From positions 44,444-108,443 of the forward strand of contig NZ_MACH01000053.1 of the NCBI RefSeq assembly GCF_001884065.1: a stretch of 64,000 nucleotides of DNA. Reading direction: 5' to 3'. The position numbers and the translations under genes are program-made. The stretch comes from Bacillus proteolyticus (lineage in GTDB: Bacteria > Bacillota > Bacilli > Bacillales > Bacillaceae_G). Under the pieces are notes generated by a model that worked only from the letters and a program-made list of their open reading frames with translations, did not search any database and was not told the origin of the DNA. Shown here piece after piece: positions 1 through 9,477 of the stretch (the stretch's first letter is position 1; each line of letters starts with the position of its first letter).

Positions 1-2
1 CA

Positions 3-20
3 AGAATCAGATATGATTCT
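3..20. promoter_or_regulatory. inverted repeat upstream of the AraC-type regulator
   Basis: Seven-base arms AGAATCA and TGATTCT are separated by GATA, 36 bases before the regulator's start codon. The symmetry and place suit an operator, possibly autoregulatory. This is inference; the upstream flank is outside the window. Confidence 0.35.
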
Positions 21-56
21 CTTTTATCATAATACATATAAGGCGGGTGAACAGAG

Positions 57-959
57 ATGGAAAGCTATGAAACACAAGTTCAAAGGTCAATTGATTATAT
101 TGAGGAAGATGTAATGGAAAAACAAACGCTGCGTAATTTGGCGCGTATTGCAGGTTTTTCTGAGTCGCATTTTCATCGTGTATTTCAGGCGTTAGTAGGT
201 GATACAGTAATGGAGTATGTTCGAAAGAGGAGGTTAGCCCGGGCAGCTTATCAACTTTCTCATACGGATGAAAAAGTTATTGATATCGCATTTGAGCATG
301 GCTTTCAATCTCACGAAACGTTCACGAGAGCCTTTAAAAAATTATTTCAAATGACACCAAGTGAATATCGAAAACAAGAAATCGAAACACCGATGTATTA
401 CAGAGTGAATGTAAAGCAAAGAAAATTAAATCCGTATTTAGGAGGCATACAAATGGAATATCGTATTGTAAATAAACCAGAATTTTTAGTGGCGGGTTAT
501 GAACTGAAGACGACAAGTAAAGAAGGAAAAAATCATCAAGACATTCCAGCATTTTGGCAAGAATATTTACAAAAAGATCTTGGAACGACGATTCCGAATC
601 GTAAAGATACGAGCCAATGGGTAGAACTTGGATTATGTACTGATTTTAATTTAGAAACAGGGGACTTCACTTATATTATCGGAATGGAAGTTACAGACTT
701 TGAAAATGTACCAAATGCAGTTGCAAAGCGTACATTCCCAGCTGCGACATATGCAGTATTTACAACGCCGAAAGTTCCTCATGAAGAAATGGTATCGTCT
801 ATTCATCAAACGTGGAATGCAGTATTCTCAGAATGGTTCCCGCACTCAGGATATGAGCATTGCGGAGTTACAGAATTTGAGCTATACGATGAGCGTTCCC
901 ATGCAGATAAAAGTGAGTTTGCTCAAGTTGAGCTTTGGATACCAGTGAAGAAGAAATAA
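57..959 (+). CDS. AraC-family transcriptional regulator with GyrI-like effector-binding domain
   Basis: 300 aa. Residues about 5-108 form the double helix-turn-helix AraC DNA-binding region (FSESHFHRVFQALVG and the second helix pair IAFEHGFQSHETFTRAFKKLF are the typical signatures). Residues about 145-300 match the AraC effector-binding/GyrI-like fold (start GYELKT..., end VELWIPVKK), as in B. subtilis and E. coli Rob-type regulators that bind small hydrophobic or drug-like ligands. This domain order, DNA binding first and ligand binding second, is the Rob/SoxS-like type. The gene stands alone and is followed by its own terminator. The ligand and regulon cannot be told from sequence. Confidence 0.93.
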   Translation: MESYETQVQRSIDYIEEDVMEKQTLRNLARIAGFSESHFHRVFQALVGDTVMEYVRKRRLARAAYQLSHTDEKVIDIAFEHGFQSHETFTRAFKKLFQMTPSEYRKQEIETPMYYRVNVKQRKLNPYLGGIQMEYRIVNKPEFLVAGYELKTTSKEGKNHQDIPAFWQEYLQKDLGTTIPNRKDTSQWVELGLCTDFNLETGDFTYIIGMEVTDFENVPNAVAKRTFPAATYAVFTTPKVPHEEMVSSIHQTWNAVFSEWFPHSGYEHCGVTEFELYDERSHADKSEFAQVELWIPVKKK

Positions 960-969
960 TAAGAGGAAA

Positions 970-997
970 AGTGAACCACTCAGTGGTTCGCTTTTTT
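970..997 (+). terminator. terminator of the AraC-type regulator
   Basis: GTGAACCAC-TCA-GTGGTTCGC stem (one G-U pair) followed by six T. Confidence 0.85.
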
Positions 998-1028
998 ATC
1001 ATATAGGTTGCCACATTTGACGATTTTT

Positions 1029-1095
1029 GTCGGTAAATCGATATATCTTGAAAATCGCTGATATAATTTGAGTTGCGCCGATATAATTTCATGTA
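1029..1095. repeat. intergenic AT-rich repeat motif, copy 1
   Basis: This segment contains GTAAATCGATA and AATCGCTGATATA with further GATATA steps. The same two motifs in the same order recur at about 44450-44502 in another intergenic space. It resembles a dispersed cereus-group intergenic repeat, but the family was not identified. Confidence 0.35.
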
Positions 1096-1152
1096 CCGTA
1101 GAACTAATACGAAAAACCACTTCATAATTTCATTCACCGAAAAAATTCCTCA

Positions 1153-1179
1153 AAAAAAAGACGCCCTACAGCGTCTTTC
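1153..1179 (-). terminator. terminator of the histidine kinase operon
   Basis: Read on the minus strand: GACGC-TGTAGG-GCGTC followed by a run of eight T. It begins at the histidine kinase stop codon. Confidence 0.85.
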
Positions 1180-2922
1180 CTATGAACTAAACGGAAACAT
1201 AAGTATAATCGTCGTTCCTTTTTCAAGTTCACTATCAATGGAGATCGTTCCGTTATGAGCATGAACGAGCTGTTTTGTAATGGCAAGGCCAAGTCCAGTT
1301 CCGATGTTGCTTTCTTCTGTATTCGTTCCTCTGTAGTACCGCTCGAATAGAAGTTCTTTCGTTTTATCGTCCATACCTTTTCCATCATCTGAAATAGATA
1401 GTGTAAAGAAGTTAGCATTTTGCGAAAGTTTTACGATTACGTTTGTCGTTTCATTATTATGTTTTACAGCGTTTGCGAGTAGGTTTTCGATAATACGCTG
1501 GAACCATTTTTCTTCAATAAAATATTGGATTTTGCTTGAACTTGGCACAAATTCAATATTTTGATTTTGTAGTGTTGGGTTATTAATAAATTGTAATAAT
1601 ACTCTTTGGACGAACTGATTAATTTCAACATTTACGTGTTGCGCAGGAAGAGTATCATTTTTTAATTGATATGTTAAGCTTAAGTCGTCAATTAATGTAG
1701 TCATATATTGAGATTTTTCTTTCATTACATGGCCAAATTGTTGAATGTCTTGATCAGTCCAATTATATTGCTTCGATTCTAGTAATAATGCATAGCCGTA
1801 TATAGAGCTAAGCGGTGTTTTTAGATCATGCGTCAGGCCGGTAATCCACTCTTCACGTGTTTGTTGCAGTACTTTTCTCATTGCATCGTTCTTTTTCAAA
1901 GTAATAGAAAGGTGCTCTAGTGAGTTTGTAACATCTTTAAATATACGGAATGACCATTTTTCTTTACCGGAGCGCCGGAACCGAACAGGTTTGCCTTTTT
2001 TACTAACAGGTTCTTCATATTTTCCTCCGGCTATGTTTTTAAGCCAGCGCATCGTATGTAATAAAGGCTTTCCAAACTTATTTCCATACCAAATTGAAAG
2101 AATGACTAAATAAACAAACACAATAAGGAGGATTAAGCTGCATCCGATTAGAAGTTTCTTGGTAAATACATCATCTAATTCATCATCTGGATAATAATGA
2201 GCGTTTGGGGCGGATACAACGACGAGATGACCGCTATTTGAATCGTAAAAACTAGATGTATTTTCTTTATAATTCCACGGTTCTTTTTCATTAAGAGCCG
2301 TTTTTATGGCTGAAAATGTTTTTTTCTTCCCAGTTGGATAGGAAAAAACTTCTTCTCCATTGTTATTAAATATTTGTAGTGTTGCTTTTTCTTTAGAAAT
2401 TAATTGTTTTTCTTGTTCAGTTAGTGCAAATTCATTTAATGATAAAGAAGGATGTCCTTGTTGTATCGTTTTTAGTAAAGTATTACTTTTTAGTTTGGCA
2501 CCGTAAATAACAATCGCTGGTTTCTTTTCTAATTTAATCTCCCAATAGTTAAATTTATAAATACTGTTGCTGCTATTCTGTAAATACGTAAGTAAGGATG
2601 TCTTTGTGTAAGAGGTAGGAACATCGTTAGGCGTATTAAAGTTGTAAAGGACCTTTCCATCTTCATCTACAATTTGAAGCCAATCACTCTTTTCTTTTAT
2701 TAAATCTTTTACCTCAGATTTTAAAGTAATTTTATTGTCTTCAGAAGAAATATATTCGGAGATTGTAAAGGTATCATAATCAGAAATATTAGGTTCATAT
2801 AAAGTACTATTAAGAAGAAAAATTAAATAAGAAAAAGAAGCAACTACTGCGATAAGTAACGTAACTAAGACGAAAACGTGTTGTAAAATAAACTGGATTA
2901 TAAGTCTCTTATTAAAATTCAT
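1180..2922 (-). CDS. sensor histidine kinase, membrane-bound
   Basis: 580 aa. There is an N-terminal membrane segment (about residues 8-37), a long extracytoplasmic sensor region to about 252, a second membrane segment (about 255-280), a HAMP-like linker, and then the kinase core. The phosphoacceptor is His365 in GLTHDLKTPLSS; the N box is NLLANAVKHN, G1 is DDGKGM and G2 is GTGLGLAI, all intact. It lies 9 bases after the response regulator on the same strand, so the two form one operon and a cognate pair. The signal is unknown. The large extracellular domain (about 215 aa) is compatible with sensing cell-wall or envelope stress, but that is only inference. Confidence 0.93.
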   Translation of the reverse strand: MNFNKRLIIQFILQHVFVLVTLLIAVVASFSYLIFLLNSTLYEPNISDYDTFTISEYISSEDNKITLKSEVKDLIKEKSDWLQIVDEDGKVLYNFNTPNDVPTSYTKTSLLTYLQNSSNSIYKFNYWEIKLEKKPAIVIYGAKLKSNTLLKTIQQGHPSLSLNEFALTEQEKQLISKEKATLQIFNNNGEEVFSYPTGKKKTFSAIKTALNEKEPWNYKENTSSFYDSNSGHLVVVSAPNAHYYPDDELDDVFTKKLLIGCSLILLIVFVYLVILSIWYGNKFGKPLLHTMRWLKNIAGGKYEEPVSKKGKPVRFRRSGKEKWSFRIFKDVTNSLEHLSITLKKNDAMRKVLQQTREEWITGLTHDLKTPLSSIYGYALLLESKQYNWTDQDIQQFGHVMKEKSQYMTTLIDDLSLTYQLKNDTLPAQHVNVEINQFVQRVLLQFINNPTLQNQNIEFVPSSSKIQYFIEEKWFQRIIENLLANAVKHNNETTNVIVKLSQNANFFTLSISDDGKGMDDKTKELLFERYYRGTNTEESNIGTGLGLAITKQLVHAHNGTISIDSELEKGTTIILMFPFSS

Positions 2923-2931
2923 ATCTTTAAC

Positions 2932-3633
2932 CTACTTTGTAATGAACTTATAGCCAAGTCCACGAACTGTTTTTATGTATTCTGGTTTACTTGGATCATG
3001 TTCAATTTTTTCACGTAGTTTTCGAATGTGAACCATAACAGTATTATCATCTCCATTATAGGCAGGTGCTCCCCAAACTTTTTCGTATAATTCTTCTTTC
3101 GAAAATACGTAGTTCGGATTCTCACAAAAGAAGAGTAGTAATTGAAAGAGTTGAGCGGAACATTCGACAACGTTTCCATCTACTGTTAGTTCCGCAGAAT
3201 GTTGATCAATTTCAAATCTCCCAAATGAAATGGAGTGCGTTTTTTGTTCTTGTACGCTTTGCTTCATATGTCTTCGAAGTTGTGCTTTCATACGAGCGAC
3301 TACTTCAAGTGGATTAAATGGCTTCGTAATATAATCATCGGCACCGTATGAAAATCCAGATACTTTATCTAAATCAGAAGTTTTCGCTGTTAGAAAGAAG
3401 ATGGGGCAATCCGTTTTTTGGCGAATGATCGGACAAATGTCAAAACCAGACTGTCCAGGAAGCATCACATCTAAAATGATTAAATCGTAATTGTTTTGCT
3501 GGGTGAGAGATAAGGCTAGTTCCGCAGAGGTTGCAGTTGTAATATGAGAAAAACCTTCTTTTTTAAGAATGGTAGTTAGTAATTGTAAAATTGCTGTTTC
3601 ATCATCAACGAGTAAAATATTTGCGTGATACAT
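2932..3633 (-). CDS. OmpR/PhoB-family response regulator
   Basis: 233 aa. The receiver domain (about 5-118) has the acidic pair VDDE, phospho-acceptor Asp55 (IILDVMLPG), the Thr/Ser switch (FLTAKT) and Lys in TKPF. The C-terminal winged helix (about 135-230) ends GLGYKFI. The start has a good ribosome site (AGGAGGGATTCAT before ATG). It is the first gene of the operon with the kinase. An 11-base-phased direct repeat in the divergent promoter region (3690-3708) is a candidate binding site for it. Confidence 0.95.
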   Translation of the reverse strand: MYHANILLVDDETAILQLLTTILKKEGFSHITTATSAELALSLTQQNNYDLIILDVMLPGQSGFDICPIIRQKTDCPIFFLTAKTSDLDKVSGFSYGADDYITKPFNPLEVVARMKAQLRRHMKQSVQEQKTHSISFGRFEIDQHSAELTVDGNVVECSAQLFQLLLFFCENPNYVFSKEELYEKVWGAPAYNGDDNTVMVHIRKLREKIEHDPSKPEYIKTVRGLGYKFITK

Positions 3634-3689
3634 ATGAATCCCTCCTAATTTCCTCGAATATCATATCATCTTTTTGTAACTTATGGAAT

Positions 3690-3708
3690 TTTTAAGGAAA
3701 TTTTAAGG
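3690..3708. promoter_or_regulatory. phased direct repeat, candidate response-regulator box
   Basis: TTTTAAGG occurs at 3690-3697 and again at 3701-3708, exactly 11 bases apart. OmpR-family regulators bind tandem repeats spaced by one helical turn. The site sits between the divergently transcribed two-component operon and the CPBP gene and could serve both. Confidence 0.5.
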
Positions 3709-3772
3709 TTTTCTTTCACAAAAAATTAAGATTCAAATGATATGATAAAAGTAACATGGGGAGGAGATGAAT

Positions 3773-4621
3773 GTGAATCCGTTTCAAACGATGCGAGCTA
3801 GATATTTTTTAATTGTATTTGCATTATTAATTTTAATAGCACGAAGTAGTAATGAAGTGCTAGAAAATACATTTCATATACAGAATTCATCTTTTATAAA
3901 CATTCTTATATTTTATATCCTTCCAATAGTATGGCTGTTTTACGGATATAGAAAGCATCGTGTTTCATTTTCATTATTTATTAATAGAAACGAAACATTT
4001 AATCTAGTGCAAGTTTTGTATATCGCAATTATGCTATGTATGTTTAGTTACGGCTATCTTATTTTGTACATGTACAGCTTCGCGTGGATTACACCAGATT
4101 TTATAATGAATGCCTTGCATGAACCGATTATAGATAGTACCGGGGGATATGTATATCAATTTATTATGGTCGTATTTATCGCGCCTATTGTCGGAGAGTT
4201 TGTTTTTCGAGGATTTTTACTACAGCGTTTTGCAGCAAAATGGGGTACTAGTATAGCGGTGGTCGTTGTAGCACTTTTATTTGCATGCTTACATGTTGAT
4301 TTCCTTGGTGCAGTTGTGTTTAGCATCGTAATATCAATTGTATATATTCGTACGAAAAGCTTACTCATGCCAATTGCCATTCATATGTTAAACAATGCGT
4401 TTGTGCTTAGTTCATCTTTTTTAGTAAGCAGAGAAAAGATAATGAGTTTTGCCGATTTTTCGAACTATACGACATTCTTTCCAGGATTAATTATTTTTAT
4501 GGCAGGATTAAACTTAGTACTCATCTTTTTATTTGTGAATCGCAAATATTGGAGTAAAGAAGTGCCTGTTATATATGCGGAGAAGGAAAAGAGCTTTTCG
4601 AGCATAGTGGGGGATAAGTAA
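3773..4621 (+). CDS. CPBP-family (Abi/CAAX-type) membrane protein
   Basis: About 282 aa with six to eight hydrophobic segments. The CPBP core is recognisable: GEFVFRGFLLQRF (motif 1), LLFACLHVDF (motif 2, with His) and AIHMLNNAF (motif 3, His and Asn). Motif 1 normally reads EExxxR; here the first Glu is Gly, so protease activity is doubtful. The GTG at 3773 is preferred because the ribosome site GGGGAGGAG ends directly before an in-frame ATG at 3767, leaving that ATG no spacing. Divergent from the two-component operon, it may be its target, as many CPBP proteins are linked to bacteriocin or envelope stress. Its role is not known. Confidence 0.85.
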   Translation: MNPFQTMRARYFLIVFALLILIARSSNEVLENTFHIQNSSFINILIFYILPIVWLFYGYRKHRVSFSLFINRNETFNLVQVLYIAIMLCMFSYGYLILYMYSFAWITPDFIMNALHEPIIDSTGGYVYQFIMVVFIAPIVGEFVFRGFLLQRFAAKWGTSIAVVVVALLFACLHVDFLGAVVFSIVISIVYIRTKSLLMPIAIHMLNNAFVLSSSFLVSREKIMSFADFSNYTTFFPGLIIFMAGLNLVLIFLFVNRKYWSKEVPVIYAEKEKSFSSIVGDK

Positions 4622-4907
4622 GGTAGAGAAGATGTTTGAGAAAATATTGAAGGAAATGATAGATTCCACTTCTATTAGACGTAAGTACTTCTCCATCAAT
4701 AATGATTTCATCTTATCGTGTTAGGGACATTAATAATAGTTAGCTTTATTGTGGAAGAAATGATGAGGCGTATCTTCAGACAGTATGTAAAGAACGAAGA
4801 AAATTATGTTAGGGCTCATAAAATGTTTGAGAAAGTAGTGGGGACTTTTATTTTATGAAAACTAAATCATCATTAATTCGTAATTTGAAAGGGGTGTATA
4901 AAATTAT

Positions 4908-5207
4908 ATGAATGAAACAATATCGTCAAATAAGTTTTTTTATTTGATTGTACTGAGTTTAGTATTAATTACGACAGTAAATGTTGTTCTTCGCTGGGAG
5001 GAAGTTTACTTTTTTATGTATTTAGCGCTCCATTTATTAGGGATTTTATGCATTACGGGCGGAGTAGTTGCTGAGAAAAAGCATGAAGAAAGTATTAATT
5101 ATATGTGTGTGATTGGTCTTATTTTACTTTTAACTGTACAAGGTATTATGAAATATAGTTCTTTTTCTTTGCAAGATTTTAGTTTATTAATAGATGTGCT
5201 TCCTTAA
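4908..5207 (+). CDS. small integral membrane protein, unknown
   Basis: 99 aa with three predicted membrane segments (about 11-28, 33-53 and 63-82) and few charged residues. The ribosome site is AAGGGGTG, nine bases before ATG. It has no recognised family. The 286 bases before it (4622-4907) contain only short open frames without good ribosome sites. Confidence 0.7.
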   Translation: MNETISSNKFFYLIVLSLVLITTVNVVLRWEEVYFFMYLALHLLGILCITGGVVAEKKHEESINYMCVIGLILLLTVQGIMKYSSFSLQDFSLLIDVLP

Positions 5208-5290
5208 GGCGGATTATTATAACGACGCTAGTTTGTAAGTACATTTCTTATACATAGATTATGAGACAAAGAAAATATTTAAAAATAGGG

Positions 5291-5320
5291 AAAACTCTTC
5301 TTGTAATAGAAGAGTTTTTT
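5291..5320 (+). terminator. terminator of the small membrane protein
   Basis: AAACTCTTCT-TGTAA-TAGAAGAGTTT stem followed by T residues. Confidence 0.85.
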
Positions 5321-5338
5321 TATATAAATTGAACGAGC

Positions 5339-5368
5339 TAGAACAATTCTCACGATTAGCTTGTTCTA
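5339..5368. promoter_or_regulatory. inverted repeat upstream of the M48 protease
   Basis: Perfect eight-base arms TAGAACAA and TTGTTCTA are spaced by 14 bases, about 60 bases before the protease start. It is a possible operator; no known family was matched. Confidence 0.3.
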
Positions 5369-5426
5369 ATTTTGAAAGTCCGAACTTACAATAATAATAG
5401 ACAGGCAGCATAGAGGAGGGAATAGC

Positions 5427-6692
5427 GTGAGGAAAGTTATTGGGTGGTCGCTTTTTTTGTACGTTGGGTTTGCGTTACTTATATATTGGTATTTATTTGG
5501 ATGGAATCATGAACTCATTCCAGACATGTATAAAGGAACGAGTGCGGATCCAGAGACTTTTATGAATGCGAGGGAGCTTACGCTAAGCCAAGATTATTCG
5601 CGCGTGAAAAACTTACTGTACTTTTTAGCGACGCCTCTTGAATGGATTATTTTATTGTTTGTACTTGTGCTCGGTATTTCAAAAAAGTTTGAGAAATGGT
5701 CGAAGGAAACGACAAAAATAAATGTCTTACAAGTTGCGATTTATTTCTTTTATTTATCATTACTGACAACAGTCCTTGCCCTGCCGATGCAATGGATTGG
5801 GCGTAAAGTGTCGGTTGCTTACGGTATTTCCACGCAAAGTACACAAAGCTGGATAAAAGATCACGTTATCGATTTTTGGGTTAATTATGCGACGATGTTA
5901 CTCATTGTTACTGTTCTTTTATGGCTTATCCGTAAATTCCCGAAGAGATGGTGGCTAGCAGGGTGGGCGCTCTCTGTACCGTTTACAATTTTCTTAACGT
6001 TCGTGCAACCTGTTATTATTGATCCACTTTATAACGACTTCTCGACGCTGAAAAATAAAGAATTAGAAACGAAAATTTTAGCGATGGCAGATAAAGCTGA
6101 TATTCCAGCTAAACACGTATATGAAGTAAATATGTCGGAAAAAACGAATTCGTTAAATGCATATGTAACAGGAATAGGCCTTAACTCGCGTATCGTAATG
6201 TGGGATACGACGCTTAAGCAATTAAAAGATAAAGAGATTTTATTTATAATGGCTCATGAAATGGGACATTACGTAATGAAACATATATATTGGGGCGTTG
6301 CGAGCTATGTCTTGCTATCGTTTATAGGTATGTATTTAATTAGTCGTATTTTAAATATGTGTATTCGAAAATGGGGAGATACGCTGAAAGTTTCAAAAAT
6401 GGCATGTTTCTCGATTTTACCTTTATTTTTCTTAATTTCTTCTGTACTATCCTTTGCATCACAACCAGCAACAAACTACGTTTCTCGTATAGAAGAACGA
6501 GCGGCAGATCAATACGCTTTAAATATGACGAAAGATGGAAATTCAGGTGTGAGAACTTTTCAATACTTATCAAAAACAAGTTTAAGCCAAGTAAATCCGC
6601 CTGCGTTAGTGAAATTTTTCTTATACACACATCCACCAATTTTCGAAAGAATTCATACGTTTGAACAATATGAAAAACAGAAGAAGCAGTAG
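5427..6692 (+). CDS. M48-family (Ste24-type) membrane zinc metalloprotease
   Basis: 421 aa, GTG start after GAGGAGGGA. There are multiple membrane helices in the N-terminal half, the zinc motif HEMGH (in FIMAHEMGHYVMKH, about residues 276-280) and a downstream Glu in the RIEERAADQYAL helix, the third zinc ligand. Length and layout match CAAX prenyl protease/Ste24 homologues such as B. subtilis YhfN. Such proteases degrade or process membrane proteins. It is a single gene without close operon partners. Confidence 0.93.
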   Translation: MRKVIGWSLFLYVGFALLIYWYLFGWNHELIPDMYKGTSADPETFMNARELTLSQDYSRVKNLLYFLATPLEWIILLFVLVLGISKKFEKWSKETTKINVLQVAIYFFYLSLLTTVLALPMQWIGRKVSVAYGISTQSTQSWIKDHVIDFWVNYATMLLIVTVLLWLIRKFPKRWWLAGWALSVPFTIFLTFVQPVIIDPLYNDFSTLKNKELETKILAMADKADIPAKHVYEVNMSEKTNSLNAYVTGIGLNSRIVMWDTTLKQLKDKEILFIMAHEMGHYVMKHIYWGVASYVLLSFIGMYLISRILNMCIRKWGDTLKVSKMACFSILPLFFLISSVLSFASQPATNYVSRIEERAADQYALNMTKDGNSGVRTFQYLSKTSLSQVNPPALVKFFLYTHPPIFERIHTFEQYEKQKKQ

Positions 6693-6788
6693 TATACTGC
6701 TTCTTTTTATTGTGGAGTATTCGAATTTTGGAAAATTATAGTGTATAATATATGGAATATTCAGTGAAATGTTTAGGAGGTTAATATT

Positions 6789-7685
6789 TTGTTTCATTCA
6801 AAATCAATGCCGGCTATAAAAATGATTCTTTCGATGTCTATTTTCGGATCGATTGGATTTTTTTCTGTCCAGACAGGTTTACCGTCTTTTGAATTAGTAT
6901 TCGTTCGTTGTATTTGTGCGACTATATTTTTAGCATTATGTTGGTTCGTAACGGGGCAGTACAAAAGTGAGAAATGGAACAAAAAAGAAACCATGCAAAT
7001 ATTAGCTTGTGGTGTATTTCTTGTTTTTAACTGGGTGTTTTTATTTAAAGCGTTTGAAGTTATGTCGATTACAATTGCGATTTCTGTATATCATCTTGCA
7101 CCGATCATCGTATTAATAATTGGTAGTATTGTATTTAAAGAGAGGTTTACAGTATTTTCTATTATATCCATCATTATTTGTTTTATCGGTACAGTTTTAA
7201 TAGCTGGAGTAGATGGCAATGTGTCGCTTGAGAAATTAATGTCATCTGGAATGGTGTGGGCACTTCTTGCAGCTTTATTTTATGCATTTACAACGTTGCT
7301 CGGAAAAGGAATTAAGCATACGAGTGCGTATGCGATGACATTTTTACAAACATTTTTAGGTATATTTTTACTATTACCATTTATAGATTTCGGAGCATTT
7401 CAAGGATTAACACAAACGAATTGGATCATGATTACAGCGACAGGACTTATACATACAGGGTTTGTGTACTATTTGTTTTTTGACAGTTTAAGAGATTTAC
7501 CGACGAGACTAATTTCTGTATTAGTGTTTCTAGATCCTGGTGTTGCAATTGTATTAGATACAGTCTTTACTGGATTCAGACCGACTAGTATGCAAATTGT
7601 AGGGATTGTCCTAATATTTGTAGGGATGGCGTTTACTTTTCGGAAGCCGCGAGATGAAAGAGTGCAAGTATGCTCAGAAGCGTGA
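6789..7685 (+). CDS. EamA/DMT-superfamily transporter
   Basis: 298 aa with ten predicted membrane segments in two repeated EamA domains (about 8-138 and 150-288). TTG start, chosen because AGGAGG lies seven bases upstream and no ATG follows closely. The family exports metabolites or amino acids; the substrate is unknown. The C-terminal tail is short, charged and cytoplasmic. Confidence 0.9.
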   Translation: MFHSKSMPAIKMILSMSIFGSIGFFSVQTGLPSFELVFVRCICATIFLALCWFVTGQYKSEKWNKKETMQILACGVFLVFNWVFLFKAFEVMSITIAISVYHLAPIIVLIIGSIVFKERFTVFSIISIIICFIGTVLIAGVDGNVSLEKLMSSGMVWALLAALFYAFTTLLGKGIKHTSAYAMTFLQTFLGIFLLLPFIDFGAFQGLTQTNWIMITATGLIHTGFVYYLFFDSLRDLPTRLISVLVFLDPGVAIVLDTVFTGFRPTSMQIVGIVLIFVGMAFTFRKPRDERVQVCSEA

Positions 7686-7768
7686 TTTATTCCAATAATC
7701 AAATAATATTGTAAATATTTTTGAGTATTCAATATAATCGAAAAAGAGGTGAATAAAGAAAAAGGTGG

Positions 7769-8440
7769 ATGACTAAAATGAAGAAGTTATTAAAAGTAGC
7801 TATATCATTAACGTTAATGGGCGGAATATTTGTAAGTGCAAATGGTGCTTCTGCAAATACTGGCGTGAATCAAAAATCTGGTCCTAATATTATTATAGAT
7901 TTTGATGATTTATCAAAGGATCACTGGGCATATGATGAAATTGTTGAACTAGTGCATCACCGAATTATGTATGGCTACGGAAATGGGAAATTTGGTGTAG
8001 AAGATAATGTAACACGCGAACAAGCAGCGGCAGTACTGTATCGCGCACTAGATTTGAAGCGAAATGTACATATTGAAAATCCATATGGAGATATTGACGG
8101 GAAATCAACAATGTTTCCTTATGAAATTTTACAATTAACAAAGCTCGGTATTTTTAAAGGAGACGAAAATCAGAACTTCCGTCCAAAAGATACGTTAACT
8201 CGTGCGGAACTAGCGCAAATTTTGGTGAAAGCATATAATCTGAAAGCAAAACAACCTCATACATTTACAGACGTATCAGAAGATTAGTGGGCAAGAGATG
8301 CGATTAGTGGGCTACAATCTAATAACATTGTAGTAGGAACAGGCGATGGGAAATTTGAACCTGAAATGCTTGTAACACGTGGGCAATTTGCGAAATTCTT
8401 AAAAAAGGCAATCGATAATTCACTAGGGAAAATGGAATAA
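7769..8440 (+). pseudogene. SLH-domain surface protein, interrupted by in-frame TAG
   Basis: The full frame is 223 codons, with an in-frame TAG at codon 173 (8285-8287) exactly where the paralogue at 8827 has the Tyr of NNYWAK. Reading past the stop restores the third SLH repeat (WARDAISGLQSNNIVVGTGDG...), ending at TAA 8438-8440. As it stands the product has a signal peptide (about 1-29, cut near ASA) and two SLH repeats. SLH trios anchor exported proteins to pyruvylated wall polysaccharide, so a two-repeat product should bind less well. A start at 7778 is also possible. One base change explains the break. Confidence 0.85.
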
Positions 8441-8826
8441 ATAAGAGTGTGAAAAAGTACAAGTAGATTATATTTGTGCTTTTTTTGTCTATAAAGTGAA
8501 ATTTTTATAAGTGAAGGACTTGATTAGTAGATAGTAGAATATTGTATATATAACATCTTTGCAAAAGCTTTTGTCTATCCTTTTGAAAATTAAACAGAGG
8601 AACTAGAGCGTAAAGATGGGAATATTTCTTCAAATGATTTGTATACAATTCAGAATACCAATTGGAATTGAGAGCGAATTGGTTCACCTAGTAATCTTCA
8701 AAATAATAGATGTTAAAAATGCAATATATTACATAAGGCTTGTAAATACAGCATATGTAATATGAAAAAAGAATTTAGTCTATTATGTTCCATTTTTAAT
8801 AAAGTGGAAATGAAGGAGAGAGGACA
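8441..8826. other. 386-base intergenic region
   Basis: It contains a weak hairpin (AAGTACAA ... TTTGTGCTTTTTTT, 8452-8488) that can end transcription of the broken SLH gene, and an AT-rich leader with the ribosome site AAGGAGAG for the next SLH gene. No convincing gene was seen; a minus-strand frame here lacks a ribosome site. Confidence 0.6.
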
Positions 8827-9477
8827 ATGAAGAAAAAAATGTTACGTATAATGGCCGCAGCGACTATTATGGGTGGATTGTTGGTAAGTGCAAATGTTCC
8901 TAACATAAAAGCAGAAGAATATCCTGAAATGATTGTATTTGACGATGTCCCAGTAAACCATTGGGCATATGATTACATTCTAGATGCGGCATATAATAAA
9001 ATTATGCTAGGTTATGGAAATGGAAAGTTTGGTGTAGGTGATAACGTAACACGTGAACAAGTGGCGGCAGTACTATATCGCGCACTTAATATAGAACATG
9101 AAGGACCGTTAAAAAATCCGTATAATGATATTTCTGAAAGATCAACAATGTTTCCAAATGAAATTTTAGCATTAACAGAACGCGGTATTTTTAAAGGTGA
9201 TGAGAAGGGGAACTTTAGACCTAGGGAAATAATTACACGTGCAGAAGTAGCGCAAGTTCTTACACAGGCATTTTCATTTGAAGTGAAGCAACAGCATACA
9301 TTTGCAGATGTACCGAATAATTACTGGGCAAAAAATTCAATTAGTGCTCTGCAATCAAATAATGTCATAGTAGGGACAGGAAATGGAAAGTTTGAACCGA
9401 ATAAAGTTGTAACACGTGAGCAATATGCAACATTTTTATATAAAGCTATTATTAACTTTCATTTAAAAAATGAATGA
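8827..9477 (+). CDS. SLH-domain surface protein
   Basis: 216 aa. Signal peptide about 1-29, then three SLH repeats (about 37-80, 100-145 and 155-205) with the typical FxDVPxxxWA openings and VTREQ/ITRAE motifs. There is no other domain. SLH trios bind pyruvylated secondary cell-wall polysaccharide in the cereus group; SLH-only proteins may compete for or coat these sites. It is the middle of three tandem paralogues and has its own ribosome site and terminator. Confidence 0.92.
   Translation: MKKKMLRIMAAATIMGGLLVSANVPNIKAEEYPEMIVFDDVPVNHWAYDYILDAAYNKIMLGYGNGKFGVGDNVTREQVAAVLYRALNIEHEGPLKNPYNDISERSTMFPNEILALTERGIFKGDEKGNFRPREIITRAEVAQVLTQAFSFEVKQQHTFADVPNNYWAKNSISALQSNNVIVGTGNGKFEPNKVVTREQYATFLYKAIINFHLKNE

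Noticed and set aside
4632-4858. Two short frames containing MFEK repeats after the CPBP gene
   Set aside because: Each is under 40 codons, no good ribosome sites, and no support beyond a shared ATGTTTGAGAAA.
8505-8687. 60-aa minus-strand open frame in the SLH intergenic space
   Set aside because: No ribosome site and no recognisable protein features.
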